From assembly GCA_934434925.1 (NCBI GenBank), contig CAKSAC010000003.1, positions 62,001 through 126,000 of the forward strand: a stretch of 64,000 nucleotides of DNA, in the 5' to 3' direction. Within the stretch, counting starts at the first letter, position 1. Every line of letters starts with the position of its first letter. The DNA is from an uncultured Eubacteriales bacterium (GTDB lineage Bacteria > Bacillota > Clostridia > Oscillospirales > CAG-272). Shown one piece after another: positions 33,677-42,887 of this stretch. A program made the translations under genes and the position numbers. The notes under the pieces were generated by a model. It was not told the DNA's origin. It made no database searches and worked only from the letters and a program-made list of their open reading frames with translations.

Positions 33677-35029
33677 ATGCAACTCGTCTACGGTATTAAG
33701 GACAAGCCCAAGTTCCCCGGAATTCTCGTGTTCGCCCTGCAACAGCTCCTTGCCATTCTGGCCGCCACCATCGCGGTGCCGATGATTATCGGACACGGAA
33801 TGTCCACCTCTGCCGCCCTCTTCGGCGCCGGAGCCGGCACCCTTGTCTATCAGCTTTTCACCAGATTCAAAAGCCCTGTCTTCCTCGGTTCTTCCTTCGC
33901 TTTTCTCGGCTCCATGGCCGCCGCCTTCGGCGGTGCCGTCTCGGTTTCGGTCGGTTTCCTCGGTCTGATTATCGGTGCGGCGATGGCCGGTCTTGTCTAT
34001 GTGATCATCGCGCTGATCGTCCGCCGTTTCGGTGTGGAATGGATCAATAAACTGATGCCCGCCGTGGTCATCGGGCCGACGGTTGCCATCATCGGTCTTT
34101 CCCTGGCCGGCAACGCCATCGGCGATCTGGTCAATCACCCGGAACAGGACGCAAACGGCAGTTATATCATGGGGCTGAACGCCCTTGTCTGCCTCATTTG
34201 CGGCCTGGTAACCCTCTTCACCGTCATTTTCTGCTCGATCTACGGCAAAAAGATGGCCAAGATGATTCCCTTCATCATCGGGATCGGTGCCGGCTATGCG
34301 GTGGCCGCCGTCCTGACTCTCATCGGGTCGCTGACCGATTCCGCCGCCCTGCAAATCATTGACTTCTCCAAGTTCCGGTCGATGCAGTGGTATCCGGACT
34401 TCACTTTCCTCACCGCCTTCTCCGGCAATTATGATTTCGGGACGACCGGAAACTTCGGCGCTTATCTCGGAACCCTTGCGGTTGCTTATGTGCCGGTCGC
34501 TTTCGTGGTCTTTGCAGAACATATTGCCGACCACAAAAACCTCTCTTCGATCATTGAAAAGGATCTGCTGGAAGATCCCGGCCTTGACAAGACCCTCCTT
34601 GGCGACGGCGTCGGGTCTGCCGTCGGTGCCTTTTTCGGCGGTTGCCCCAACACGACCTATGGTGAATCGGTCGGCTGTGTGGCCATCAGCGGAAACGCCT
34701 CGGTCGCGACCATTACCGTCACGGCGTTCATGGCGATTGTCGCTTCCTTCATCGCCCCCTTTGTAACGCTTCTCTCCACCATCCCCGCCTGCGTTATGGG
34801 CGGTGTCTGCGTGGCGCTCTATGGTTTTATCGCCGTCAGCGGTCTGAAAATGATTCAAAAGGTGGACCTCGGGGAAAACAACAACCTCTTCACCGTCTCG
34901 GTCATTCTGATTGCCGGTATCGGCGGGCTGGCGCTCAAATTCGGGAAGATTACCATCACCTCGATTGCCTGCGCACTGATTCTCGGGATCATCACCAACA
35001 TCCTCGGCAACCTGAAAAAGAAAAACTGA
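33677..35029 (+). CDS. uraA: NCS2-family uracil/xanthine permease, probably uracil
   Basis: Proton-coupled nucleobase importer in the cytoplasmic membrane, 450 residues, with about 14 hydrophobic helices. The sequence opens LQQLLAILAATIAVPMIIG and contains AFVVFAEHIADHKNLSSI, where the Glu aligns with the substrate-binding Glu of UraA, and GGCPNTTYGESVG, the conserved NCS2 signature. The start at 33677 follows ACGGAGG; a longer in-frame reading upstream crosses the attenuator and is rejected. The PyrR-type attenuator points to pyrimidine control and so to uracil rather than xanthine. pyrR itself is not in the window. Confidence 0.92.
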   Translation: MQLVYGIKDKPKFPGILVFALQQLLAILAATIAVPMIIGHGMSTSAALFGAGAGTLVYQLFTRFKSPVFLGSSFAFLGSMAAAFGGAVSVSVGFLGLIIGAAMAGLVYVIIALIVRRFGVEWINKLMPAVVIGPTVAIIGLSLAGNAIGDLVNHPEQDANGSYIMGLNALVCLICGLVTLFTVIFCSIYGKKMAKMIPFIIGIGAGYAVAAVLTLIGSLTDSAALQIIDFSKFRSMQWYPDFTFLTAFSGNYDFGTTGNFGAYLGTLAVAYVPVAFVVFAEHIADHKNLSSIIEKDLLEDPGLDKTLLGDGVGSAVGAFFGGCPNTTYGESVGCVAISGNASVATITVTAFMAIVASFIAPFVTLLSTIPACVMGGVCVALYGFIAVSGLKMIQKVDLGENNNLFTVSVILIAGIGGLALKFGKITITSIACALILGIITNILGNLKKKN

Positions 35030-35053
35030 CGGGATTTCGTCCGGATTTACAGG

Positions 35054-35077
35054 AAAAGGCCGCTTTTGCGGCCTTTT
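35054..35077 (+). terminator. terminator of uraA
   Basis: AAAAGGCCGC TTTT GCGGCCTTTT, a 10-bp stem with a tetraloop, 24 bases after the stop codon. Confidence 0.9.
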
Positions 35078-35126
35078 TGTTTTTTTCGTGCTTGTCGGTC
35101 TTTTGCGGTATTTTAGGTTCCGGGGC

Positions 35127-35155
35127 TTGATAAAATTGCTCCTGCGTGCTATAAT
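35127..35155 (+). promoter_or_regulatory. promoter of the 306-residue lipoprotein
   Basis: TTGATA (35127-35132), 17-bp spacer, TATAAT (35150-35155). Confidence 0.85.
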
Positions 35156-35247
35156 AAGGGCGGAAGGCCGGGGAAATCAGCCCCTCTCCACCCGATGAAA
35201 AGCGATCCGCCCGCGCTTCGCGGCAGGATAGCAGAAAGGAAAATAAG

Positions 35248-36168
35248 ATGAAAAAATTCCTCTCTTTCTCTCTTGCGCTCCTTCTCCTCCTTGCCTGCAT
35301 ACCGTTTTCCGGTTGCTACCGCATCCGGGCAGTCTCCCGGCGCGACATCGCCGGAACCTATCAGCTGACCTCTCTTCGCCGCACCGACAAACCCGACGAC
35401 CCCGAAGGCGACCTTCTGACGCTCAACGAAATCACCGAATACCTGATCGTCGATGAAAACGGCGGCGGTTATCTGATTTACAGCGATAAAAATACGCCGC
35501 TCACCTGCCGGAACATCGAAACCCGGCTGATCGCCTCCGAAGAAGACGCGAACAAATACGAATACGTTGAATTCCGCCCCGACACACAGACAAACTGGGA
35601 AAAATACGGCTATGCCCACCGGGGGCTGAACAAGCGCGTCGTGGGTGGAATGACAAAGCTCCATATCGATTATTATATCGACACGGAATACAAACGGCTG
35701 GACAGCGCCCAGGACCTTTCCTATATCCAGAAGAAACTCGGTCAAACCTTCACACCGCTGGCATACGGCCTCGGCCCTTTGCAGGGAACCGTCTCCTATC
35801 TGTATCCGGAGTCACCGGATATCGATACCGAAACGCTCGATACCCTTCCCCTGTACGAGATAGGAAATTCCGTGCTGGATATCGATATTCCGAACAAGCG
35901 CGTCACCCACACCTACCGTTTGAAAAACGACAGTGCGCTCCATACGGAGACCCTGCCCCTGACGATTGAAAAAACCGAATCGGGCTATACCCTCAAAATC
36001 GGGCAGGACGTTTATTATGCCACAATCTCTGTCTCAAGCGACAGTGCTTACGTCTCTCTGCGGTGTGAAAAAACCGCCGGGCAGACCGAAGAGCATGCGG
36101 CGCTCCGTTATGCGCTCGTTTACGGCGCATCTTCCAAAAACCGCCCCGCTCCGCTGAAAGGCAACTGA
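35248..36168 (+). CDS. lipoprotein of unknown function
   Basis: 306-residue exported protein with signal MKKFLSFSLALLLLLACIP and lipobox FSGC (Cys23). The mature part starts DIAGTYQLTSLRRTD and continues with short alternating beta-strand patterns (GGGYLIYSDKNTPLTC, KLHIDYYIDTEYKRL), which suggests a small beta-barrel or lipocalin-like body. No known domain is recognised. It has a strong promoter, an AGAAAGGA ribosome site and a terminator at 36327, so it is a single-gene unit. Its neighbours give no functional hint. Confidence 0.75.
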   Translation: MKKFLSFSLALLLLLACIPFSGCYRIRAVSRRDIAGTYQLTSLRRTDKPDDPEGDLLTLNEITEYLIVDENGGGYLIYSDKNTPLTCRNIETRLIASEEDANKYEYVEFRPDTQTNWEKYGYAHRGLNKRVVGGMTKLHIDYYIDTEYKRLDSAQDLSYIQKKLGQTFTPLAYGLGPLQGTVSYLYPESPDIDTETLDTLPLYEIGNSVLDIDIPNKRVTHTYRLKNDSALHTETLPLTIEKTESGYTLKIGQDVYYATISVSSDSAYVSLRCEKTAGQTEEHAALRYALVYGASSKNRPAPLKGN

Positions 36169-36255
36169 CCGGGACAAGATATGCGCATCGCCCCTTCCCG
36201 CTTTCTCCGGGCGACGGCAGGCTCGGCTTTTGCAAAACAACCGCCGCGGAAAGCA

Positions 36256-36308
36256 GCTCCTTGCCGGGGCGGCCCCCTGCCCGGGGTTAAGCTCCTTGCC
36301 GGGGCGGC
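36256..36308. repeat. duplicated 18-bp GC-rich sequence
   Basis: GCTCCTTGCCGGGGCGGC occurs at 36256-36273 and 36291-36308 in the gap after the lipoprotein gene. No gene is seen here. Confidence 0.85.
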
Positions 36309-36326
36309 TCCTCCCATATCCGAAAA

Positions 36327-36355
36327 GCAGAGGCAACCGAAGGCCTCTGCTTTTT
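36327..36355. terminator. bidirectional terminator
   Basis: GCAGAGGC/GCCTCTGC perfect stem with an 8-base loop, TTTTT on the plus side and TTTT on the minus side. It serves the convergent lipoprotein and acyl-CoA ligase genes. Confidence 0.85.
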
Positions 36356-36442
36356 ACGTATATCCGGCATATCCGCTTTCCGCCCGGTATTGCCCCGTGC
36401 TTTCCGGAGCGGCCATACCGCGTCGGGCAAAGCGACTGATCG

Positions 36443-38095
36443 TTAAGAACGTTTAATCTTGTTGGTGGTCGTTTTGGGAAAAGGCTCGGACCGCAGGGTA
36501 ACGGTGGATATCTGTTTGTAGGCCGGCAGATGTGCCGTCGCCCGCCGGAAAGCAGAAACAAATTCCTCCGCCGTATGTCCCTCTTCTTCGGTATAGACGG
36601 ACGCTGTCAGCGCCACGTCCTGTCCATGCTCGTTCCGGATGCCCGAGACAACCACTTCCAAAACCCCGGGAACCGGCGCGAGAAAGCGTTCAATATCTTC
36701 GGGATAGACGTTCTTACCGTTGCTCAACACGATGATGTTTTTCTTCCGCCCGGTAATCACGATCTCCCCTTTTTGATTGATATAGCCGTAGTCTCCGGTA
36801 TAGAACCACCCGTCGCGGAGAACTTCGGCGGTCAGATCGGGGCGCTTATAATACCCGCTCATCACCACGTCTCCGCGGACGACAATCTCCCCGATGCCTT
36901 CTTCGTCCGGCTCGGAAATCTTCCACGAAACGCAGGGGATCGGACGTCCGGCAGAGGCATAATTGTTGTTCCGGTCATCGTTCAGCGAAACCAGCGGCGA
37001 ACATTCGGTGATCCCGTAACCGCCGGTCATACTGATCCCGATACTTCCGAAAAACGCACCGATCTCCGGGCGGATCGGAGCGCCTCCGCACACAATCTTT
37101 TCGAGCTTTCCGCCAAATTCCGCCAAGATGCGCGCGAACAGCCGACGACGCACATCGATTCCGAACCCGAGCAGAAAACGCGAAATCTTTTGCGCATGGG
37201 CAAATTTCTTTTCCTGTTTTTTCCGTTGCAGAGCGTTCTGAATGCCTTTATAGAAGTGTTCGGCAAAGGCGGGAACCAGCAATATGCAGGTCGGATGGAA
37301 AAGTTTCATATTGTCCTGCACATGGCGGAGCGAATCGTTGATGCAGAGCGTCGTTCCTCCGAAAATGGCCACCAGAATATCGCAGACCGCCGCATAGGTG
37401 TGATGATACGGCAGGACAGACAGGCAAACATCGGTCATGCGGGAGACCTGCATCCCGTAATAAACACAGGAAACGACATTATGCTCTGTCAGCATGACCC
37501 CCTTGGCGACCCCGGTCGTACCCGAGGTATAAACCAGGTATTTCAGTTCTCCTTCCGGCGTAGAGGCGTTGTCGTACTCCCGCTTATCCGACGCCTCGCC
37601 CTCCCGGCAAAGCGCGCTGAACGAGAGCGCCTCTTCCCCGTGGGTATCCTGCGCGAAAGAAATCAGATAGCGCACCCCCGGAATTTCCTCCCGGCGCGCA
37701 CGGAGAATCTCTTCATGCGCGGCATCGCAGAATACCGTCTCGCAATCTCCTTCACGGATCAGATAAAGCAGATCGTCCTCCGGAAGTTCTTTATCAAGCG
37801 GTACAAAAACGTTCCCCCCTTGCATGACGCTCAGATACGTAACAATCCAGGGGTATGAATTCTCCCCGACGCACCCGATGTGCGCATGGGAAAGACCCAG
37901 TTCGCAAAGCCGTGCGCCGAGTGCTTCCACCTGCGCATAAAACTGCCCGATCGTCACATCCCGGATTCCGCCGGGCACGGTGGCGTCCTTGTACCGGAAA
38001 GCAAGATGATTCTCGCCGCGGAAAAGCGCATGACCGAGCAATTCCCGGATCGATGCGATATGAGGGAGTGTCTCCCAGTTCATGGTAAGTTTCAT
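36443..38095 (-). CDS. AMP-forming acyl-CoA ligase (long-chain type)
   Basis: Adenylate-forming enzyme of 550 residues that likely activates a carboxylic acid, perhaps a fatty acid, to its CoA thioester. It contains the P-loop-like YTSGTTGVAKGVMLTEHN (about residue 185), GGYGITECSPLVS, the hinge region GWFYTGDYGYINQKGEIVITGRKKN and the C-terminal catalytic Lys in FPKTTTNKIKRS. The start at 38095 follows GGAG by six bases; a 16-residue upstream extension is unlikely. A charged helical insertion (KKQEKKFAHAQKISRFL) fits the long-chain acyl-CoA synthetase group. Acyl-ACP synthetase activity is an alternative. Confidence 0.88.
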   Translation of the reverse strand: MKLTMNWETLPHIASIRELLGHALFRGENHLAFRYKDATVPGGIRDVTIGQFYAQVEALGARLCELGLSHAHIGCVGENSYPWIVTYLSVMQGGNVFVPLDKELPEDDLLYLIREGDCETVFCDAAHEEILRARREEIPGVRYLISFAQDTHGEEALSFSALCREGEASDKREYDNASTPEGELKYLVYTSGTTGVAKGVMLTEHNVVSCVYYGMQVSRMTDVCLSVLPYHHTYAAVCDILVAIFGGTTLCINDSLRHVQDNMKLFHPTCILLVPAFAEHFYKGIQNALQRKKQEKKFAHAQKISRFLLGFGIDVRRRLFARILAEFGGKLEKIVCGGAPIRPEIGAFFGSIGISMTGGYGITECSPLVSLNDDRNNNYASAGRPIPCVSWKISEPDEEGIGEIVVRGDVVMSGYYKRPDLTAEVLRDGWFYTGDYGYINQKGEIVITGRKKNIIVLSNGKNVYPEDIERFLAPVPGVLEVVVSGIRNEHGQDVALTASVYTEEEGHTAEEFVSAFRRATAHLPAYKQISTVTLRSEPFPKTTTNKIKRS

Positions 38096-38154
38096 TTTTA
38101 TCTCCTTTTTGATTCGTCGTGATGCTGTGCCGTCCGTTTTCACGGACGTTTTCT

Positions 38155-38183
38155 ATTGTAACGCATAGGGAGAAAAAAGTCAC
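38155..38183 (-). promoter_or_regulatory. promoter of the acyl-CoA ligase
   Basis: Minus-strand GTGACT (38178-38183), 17-bp spacer, TACAAT (38155-38160). The -35 is weak. Confidence 0.5.
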
Positions 38184-38210
38184 GTAACTCTTCATACCGC
38201 GAGCGTAGAG

Positions 38211-38244
38211 AAAAAAAAGCCCCCTCTACCGCCGGTAGAGGGGG
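38211..38244 (-). terminator. terminator of the phosphoesterase operon
   Basis: 11-bp stem CCCCCTCTACC/GGTAGAGGGGG followed in the minus direction by eight T (38211-38218). Confidence 0.85.
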
Positions 38245-38326
38245 GTCTACCGGAAAGAGGGGAAAAACGTCATGTAAAGTTTTCTTTTCAAAAATACCTT
38301 CAAAAAAGCAAAGGAATCTGAAAAAA

Positions 38327-39403
38327 TCAAAGCGGCAGGTCTGCCAGTTCACGGACGGTTCCCCCACTTCCGACAAGGGTGGCGTTCAGAGAATTCCTGG
38401 TGATGGTGAGAAGCGTACCGAGAAGCTCGTCTGCCGCCACCTCAGATACGACAAGAACGGGATATGCATGCGGCAGAATGCTTAACGGATCCCCCGGTTG
38501 CACAAGATAGGCTTTATGGAGATGTCCCGTCAACATAAAGCGAATCCCGAGGCGTTCCAGTTCCGCATTCCACTCGGCATAGACTTCTCTTTCGATATCA
38601 AAACGCGGATCGCGGGTGTCCGTCGTCAGAACCGGGCAGATATGGCTGACGGCAAAAGGGATTTTCCCGCGCGGGAGTTTCAACCGGCGCAGATATTCGG
38701 TTTCACGGCGGCGATAGGCTTCAAACCGGTTGACCCCGCCATATTCCGGACCCCGGTCCGGCTTGTCTTCACCGCAGTCCAGCATCACACCGCAAAATGC
38801 GCCGGCCGGAAACGTGAAATAGAAATTCCCGTCCGCTGTCGGAAAGCGTTCGGCCACTTCCTCTGCCATGGTTCCGCGGGTATCATGGTTCCCGCGCCCG
38901 AAAAGAATCGGGGTCTTTCCCCCGGCAAGACGGCCGAGAAAAGCAAACGCGCGGTCAAAATCCTCTTCGGTACAAAATTCCGAGAGGTCGCCGTTGACAA
39001 TATAAAGATTCGGCCGGCTTCCGGCGTTTTTTGCGATACGCAATGCGTCGTCAAACCGCGCGTGAATGTCCGCCAGACACAGCATGCGGAGTTTTCGTTT
39101 GTTTCCGATCGGATGAAACCGGTATTCGACGCTTTCCTCTTCTCCGAGGAGAGAATAGTAGCTCTTTCTTTCCATCGTTGCGCGGAAAGAGACTCGGTAG
39201 CCACCGGCTCTGTCCAGTGCCGCGCGGGGAACGCGGATTTTGTGCTGCTTCCGGTTGGAGCAAAGGACTCCCGCGCGATCCTGCGCGTATTCCGCTCCGT
39301 CAACAACCACCGTGCAAACGCCGGGCGCGCCGGTATTCAGGAGAATGTCATAATGCTCCCCCAAAAGACAAACAGCCGGCGCACATGTAAGAAACGCTTT
39401 CAT
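38327..39403 (-). CDS. calcineurin-type metallophosphoesterase
   Basis: Metal-dependent phosphoesterase of 358 residues, cytoplasmic since no signal peptide is seen. A region of about 100 residues with Ig-like beta pattern (VVVDGAEYAQDRAGV ... YRVSFRATMERKSY) precedes the catalytic core. The core has the five family motifs: LADIHARFDD, VNGDLSEF, GRGNHDTRG, VSHICPV and TGHLHKAYL. The substrate is unknown. It lies downstream of the 726-residue TIM-barrel-like gene on the same strand (178-bp gap holding a degenerate repeat), possibly one transcript ending at the terminator at 38211. An AAAGGA ribosome site is present. Confidence 0.88.
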   Translation of the reverse strand: MKAFLTCAPAVCLLGEHYDILLNTGAPGVCTVVVDGAEYAQDRAGVLCSNRKQHKIRVPRAALDRAGGYRVSFRATMERKSYYSLLGEEESVEYRFHPIGNKRKLRMLCLADIHARFDDALRIAKNAGSRPNLYIVNGDLSEFCTEEDFDRAFAFLGRLAGGKTPILFGRGNHDTRGTMAEEVAERFPTADGNFYFTFPAGAFCGVMLDCGEDKPDRGPEYGGVNRFEAYRRRETEYLRRLKLPRGKIPFAVSHICPVLTTDTRDPRFDIEREVYAEWNAELERLGIRFMLTGHLHKAYLVQPGDPLSILPHAYPVLVVSEVAADELLGTLLTITRNSLNATLVGSGGTVRELADLPL

Positions 39404-39429
39404 ATTTTTTCCTTTCTGGCAAACCCCTT

Positions 39430-39500
39430 TACCGGCGGGAAACTCTCTTCGCGCGAAAAACCCTCTCCGTGCGGGAAAATCTCTTCGCGCACGAAAAACG
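39430..39500. repeat. degenerate short repeat in the intergenic gap
   Basis: Imperfect copies of CTCTTCGCGCGAAAAA-like units with GTGCGGGAAAAT variants between the phosphoesterase and the upstream gene. No gene is seen here. Confidence 0.5.
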
Positions 39501-39581
39501 AAAAATCTTCTGCCGCTTACCGCACCAAGCCCTTTACCGCGCGGAAAATTCCGCGGTTTTTGCTGCCGCCGGAACCGGCGA

Positions 39582-41762
39582 TTACCGGTGCGAAAGCAGA
39601 TACCGGCAATTCAATACCTTTTCCAGCATATCGGTGCGGGTAAAGAAATAGTGATTGGACGCTTCATAGCCAATCGCGGGGTTTTCTCCCATCAGAACGG
39701 CTTCGCGAAGAGCAAATTCTTCTTCCTCGCGGAGCAGAGCGGAAAGGTCTGCTCCGGTGCCGCGCGCCCGCACATATCGGATATGATTGAGGGAAGAGGC
39801 AAAATGCAGATAGGTGACCTCGGCGCACTGCAAAAGAAGCCGCCCGGCAGGCGTTTCCTCCCGCCCTGCAAAAGCCTCGCGGAGCAAAGGCAGACCGGCC
39901 CTCCATTTGGTACTCATGCGTTCAAACTGCCGTTCAAAAAGTTCCGTTTGGTAACAGTTTGCCCAGTTGTCGAGATCGTCATAAGGAAGCCCGACCATAC
40001 AGGAAGTCCATCCCGTCGGTTCCGGATACAGCGGCAAGGCGGGGCCCATGTGTTGCGGGCCGTTGTACATCACCGCGACCGAAAAAGGAAATTCGTCAAA
40101 CGCGTCGTCAAAAACGCGGATAGCGGACAGCAGTTTTTCCCCGTCCGCTTCCGGGAAAAGCTCATGCATAAGCTCTTTCAGCGTTGGGAAAGGCTCTCCT
40201 TTTCGCGTCATACGAGCCACCATGCGCAGCACCGGAGACGGAAATCCGCCGTGCGTCCAGGTCATCATCAGCACATCGGGATCGATTTTTTCGCACAAGC
40301 CGCGGATGGAATCGTAAAAATGCCCGAAGACCGGAATATACGGCAGGGGTGAAAGTTCCCAGCTGTTGTTGAGCTGTACTTTGGCCGCCACGCGATTGCC
40401 GTGTTCTTTGGCCATTCTCAGCCTTTGTACGGTGGTATCGCTCGGCCCGCGGACAGAAATCGAATAATCCGAAACCGCGACTTCGACATTTTCAATTTTT
40501 TTGAGAACGCCCCGTTCGCTGACCGACAGCACCGCCACCTCCTTGGGCAGAAGTTTTACCGTTTCTTCAAAGCCGTTCGGTTCCCGGTCCCAGACCCAGC
40601 TGTAAGCGGCCACCATAATATCCGGATCGACCGACGATGCCCCCTCCCAGATCAGGCGGTTCGTCAACGCGTACAGATCGGGGCGGCGGAGAGACCGGCA
40701 ACGCGGGCAGGTCGTCTCGCCGCTCAGTTTATGGCTGTAACAGTTCGTGTGGTTCTCGGATGCGGTAATCGTAATATATCCGCCGAGGCCGGGGGCCATT
40801 TGGGTCAGTGTGCGGATGCTGTTCCGCAAAAAATCCTGCACCTCGGGGACCGAGAGGCAGAGGCTGGCATATCCGGGATTCTGCACGTCTCCGCGCAGAT
40901 CGGGGCGCTTTTCAAAAAACGCGTCGCTCATTTCCCGCGGCTCGTTGATATACAGGTAGAGTTTCAGCCCGTATTTTTTCAGGCGTTCAATGACCCGGTT
41001 CAGCCCGCGTATACGCTTTTCCCAGCCGACCGAGAGCGAGGGGTCGAGTGAACAGGGAACCATCGCGTAGAGGACCGCCTGCGTCCAGACCCCGCCGATA
41101 CCGAGCGCGGCATAGGCCCGAAGCAATTCGTCCGGAAAAGAAGCGTCAATCAGATGTTCGTCAAGAAAAGTATCGCCGTACAGTCCGCAATAGGAACAGC
41201 AAAAGCTCGCCCCGAACCGCGATTTTCCTTCCGGAGCCGGGAAGGTGTCGGGAGCCGGATAGACGGCCGGGAAATCGAACGGAGCATACCGGCGTGCGCC
41301 GATCTTCCGGGATGCCGTGGTCACAATTTCAAAGATTTGTTCGGTCTGCTTTTTTTGCGCGTCATTCAGTTCCTGTACGGCAAGGGTCGGCACATCGGGT
41401 TTTTGCCGTCCCAGCTTCACATCCAGGAAATCATCTTCATGCAGGATGAAGGCCAGCCGTTCCTCATCCCAGCCGAGCAGAGTGCAGAGTTGCGCATAGG
41501 TCAGAAGATGCCAGTTGGCACGGATCACGGTGATATATCCGCGGTCGAGCCAGCGTTGTTCCGTCTTCTCGGTAGCAGGATCGGTCAGCCCCATATCGGC
41601 GGCCATCCCGATCACGGTTTTTTCATCCGTGCCGAGCACCCGCGCAAGCCGCCCGGGGGTCAGCATTTCATAATTGCGGAAAATAAAACACTGCGCCGGG
41701 GTCGGAAAATACTCGATTTTCAGATTCTGTCTTTCGGAAAGTTTCGGTAATACAGCGGCCAT
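39582..41762 (-). CDS. TIM-barrel-like protein of unknown function, glycosidase-like
   Basis: Large cytoplasmic protein of 726 residues with no signal peptide. About 150 N-terminal residues (CFIFRNYEMLTPGRLARVLG...) look like a repeated small helical module. The middle, from about residue 180, reads like a glycosidase TIM barrel, with RVIERLKKYGLKLYLYINEPRE and LGGYITITASENHTNCYSHK, in which Glu-Asn-His could be catalytic. Two CxxC pairs (SFCCSYCGLYG and TTCPRCRSLRR) suggest a structural zinc site. I cannot place it in a named GH family; GH20-, GH84- or GH123-like folds are possible. An AAGGAGG site and a consensus promoter precede it. Confidence 0.7.
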   Translation of the reverse strand: MAAVLPKLSERQNLKIEYFPTPAQCFIFRNYEMLTPGRLARVLGTDEKTVIGMAADMGLTDPATEKTEQRWLDRGYITVIRANWHLLTYAQLCTLLGWDEERLAFILHEDDFLDVKLGRQKPDVPTLAVQELNDAQKKQTEQIFEIVTTASRKIGARRYAPFDFPAVYPAPDTFPAPEGKSRFGASFCCSYCGLYGDTFLDEHLIDASFPDELLRAYAALGIGGVWTQAVLYAMVPCSLDPSLSVGWEKRIRGLNRVIERLKKYGLKLYLYINEPREMSDAFFEKRPDLRGDVQNPGYASLCLSVPEVQDFLRNSIRTLTQMAPGLGGYITITASENHTNCYSHKLSGETTCPRCRSLRRPDLYALTNRLIWEGASSVDPDIMVAAYSWVWDREPNGFEETVKLLPKEVAVLSVSERGVLKKIENVEVAVSDYSISVRGPSDTTVQRLRMAKEHGNRVAAKVQLNNSWELSPLPYIPVFGHFYDSIRGLCEKIDPDVLMMTWTHGGFPSPVLRMVARMTRKGEPFPTLKELMHELFPEADGEKLLSAIRVFDDAFDEFPFSVAVMYNGPQHMGPALPLYPEPTGWTSCMVGLPYDDLDNWANCYQTELFERQFERMSTKWRAGLPLLREAFAGREETPAGRLLLQCAEVTYLHFASSLNHIRYVRARGTGADLSALLREEEEFALREAVLMGENPAIGYEASNHYFFTRTDMLEKVLNCRYLLSHR

Positions 41763-41806
41763 CGCGACCTCCTTGTTTTCTCCAAAATATGATAAGGTTC
41801 CGATTC

Positions 41807-41835
41807 ATTGTACCATCTCGCCGGCGCAAAGTCAA
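41807..41835 (-). promoter_or_regulatory. promoter of the TIM-barrel-like gene
   Basis: Minus-strand TTGACT (41830-41835), 17-bp spacer, TACAAT (41807-41812). Confidence 0.8.
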
Positions 41836-41852
41836 CCCGCGCGGCGGAAAAA

Positions 41853-42060
41853 GCGCGGCGCATGCCGGGGAACCGGGAAAAAGCGCGGCGCGTGCCGGGG
41901 AGCCGGGGAAAACGCGGCGCATGCCGGGGAGCCGGGAAAAAGCGCGGCGCATGCCGGGGAACCGGGGAAAACGCGGCGCATGCCGGGGAACCGGGAAAAA
42001 GCGCGGCGCATGCCGGGGAGCCGGGAAAAAGCGCGGCGCATGCCGGGGAGCCGGAGAAAG
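41853..42060. repeat. seven-copy 29/30-bp minisatellite
   Basis: Contiguous units starting at 41853, 41883, 41912, 41942, 41971, 42001 and 42031, core GCGCGGCGCATGCCGGGG. They vary only in AACC/AGCC and in the length of the following G and A runs. It sits between two divergent promoters. There are no spacers, so it is not CRISPR. Confidence 0.95.
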
Positions 42061-42111
42061 CGCGTTTTTTCTTTTTTCTTCGTCTTTTTTCGTTTTATCG
42101 GGTCTCTCCGC

Positions 42112-42141
42112 TTGACAAAACACCACCAAACGGAGTATACT
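42112..42141 (+). promoter_or_regulatory. promoter of the HdeD-like membrane protein
   Basis: TTGACA (42112-42117), 18-bp spacer, TATACT (42136-42141). Confidence 0.8.
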
Positions 42142-42166
42142 TGGTAAAAAAGCCGGAGGTATCTGT

Positions 42167-42790
42167 ATGAGAAAAATCACCGCTGCGCCAACGCGTAATT
42201 TCTGGGTCTATATCCTGCTTGGCGCACTTTCCTTTCTGGCCGCGTTCTTCTTTGCGCCGGTCTGGCAGTCAACCGATATGCCCTGGGCATCGCTCGGCCA
42301 AACCGTCCTGGAGCTTTTGATTGCGGCTTGCCTGTTCGTCTATCTCTTTGCGTTCCTGCTGGGAAAGATTCTGCACGGAGGCCGGGGGGTCGTCATGCTT
42401 CTGACGGTGCTGGAATTTTCCTGTCTTTTCCTGATTGCCGTCGGCTGTGTTCTGAGCCAGTTTCGCGTTATCAATATTTCGGGGGCCTGCGCCATTCTCG
42501 GTCTTTGTCTGCTCTGCCGTGGCGTTGTGGAAATCTTCCGCGCATATTATTATCGCGGCGGCAGTTCCCGCCCCTATCCCGTATGGTGGCTTGCCATCTC
42601 GATTGCCATGGTGATTTTCGGCACTTACTGCATCGCCAAGCCGCTCTTTGATGACAATAGCGTTCTTTGGTTCTTTGTGGTCGTTCTGCTCCTGCTGGCC
42701 GTTGTTCTCATTGCCTACGGGATCGCCAGCCGCCCGCATTCCGGCGCCAAAAAGAAAGCCCGCTCCTCCACGCGGAAAAAAGCCGGCTGA
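42167..42790 (+). CDS. multi-pass membrane protein, HdeD/DUF308-like
   Basis: 207-residue integral membrane protein with about six hydrophobic segments: YILLGALSFLAAFFFAPVW, LELLIAACLFVYLFAFLLG, MLLTVLEFSCLFLIAVGCVL, ACAILGLCLLCRGVVEIF, WWLAISIAMVIFGTYCIA and WFFVVVLLLLAVVLIAYGIA. A strongly basic tail (GAKKKARSSTRKKAG) is probably cytoplasmic. The pattern of paired helices, with an acidic residue after a Gly-rich helix, recalls HdeD/DUF308 proteins, but no motif proves it. A CGGAGG site and a terminator at 42888 make it a single-gene unit. Function unknown. Confidence 0.7.
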   Translation: MRKITAAPTRNFWVYILLGALSFLAAFFFAPVWQSTDMPWASLGQTVLELLIAACLFVYLFAFLLGKILHGGRGVVMLLTVLEFSCLFLIAVGCVLSQFRVINISGACAILGLCLLCRGVVEIFRAYYYRGGSSRPYPVWWLAISIAMVIFGTYCIAKPLFDDNSVLWFFVVVLLLLAVVLIAYGIASRPHSGAKKKARSSTRKKAG

Positions 42791-42887
42791 TAAGCAAAAA
42801 CCGTCTGCTCTTCCAAGGCCCTCGCACAAAAAAGCGCGTCCGGCCGCAAAAGAAGGTCCGGCAACCGTTTTCCGGAAACGCAAAATA

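Noticed and set aside
41853..42060. CRISPR-like array
   Set aside because: Units are contiguous and near-identical with no unique spacers, and no cas genes are near.
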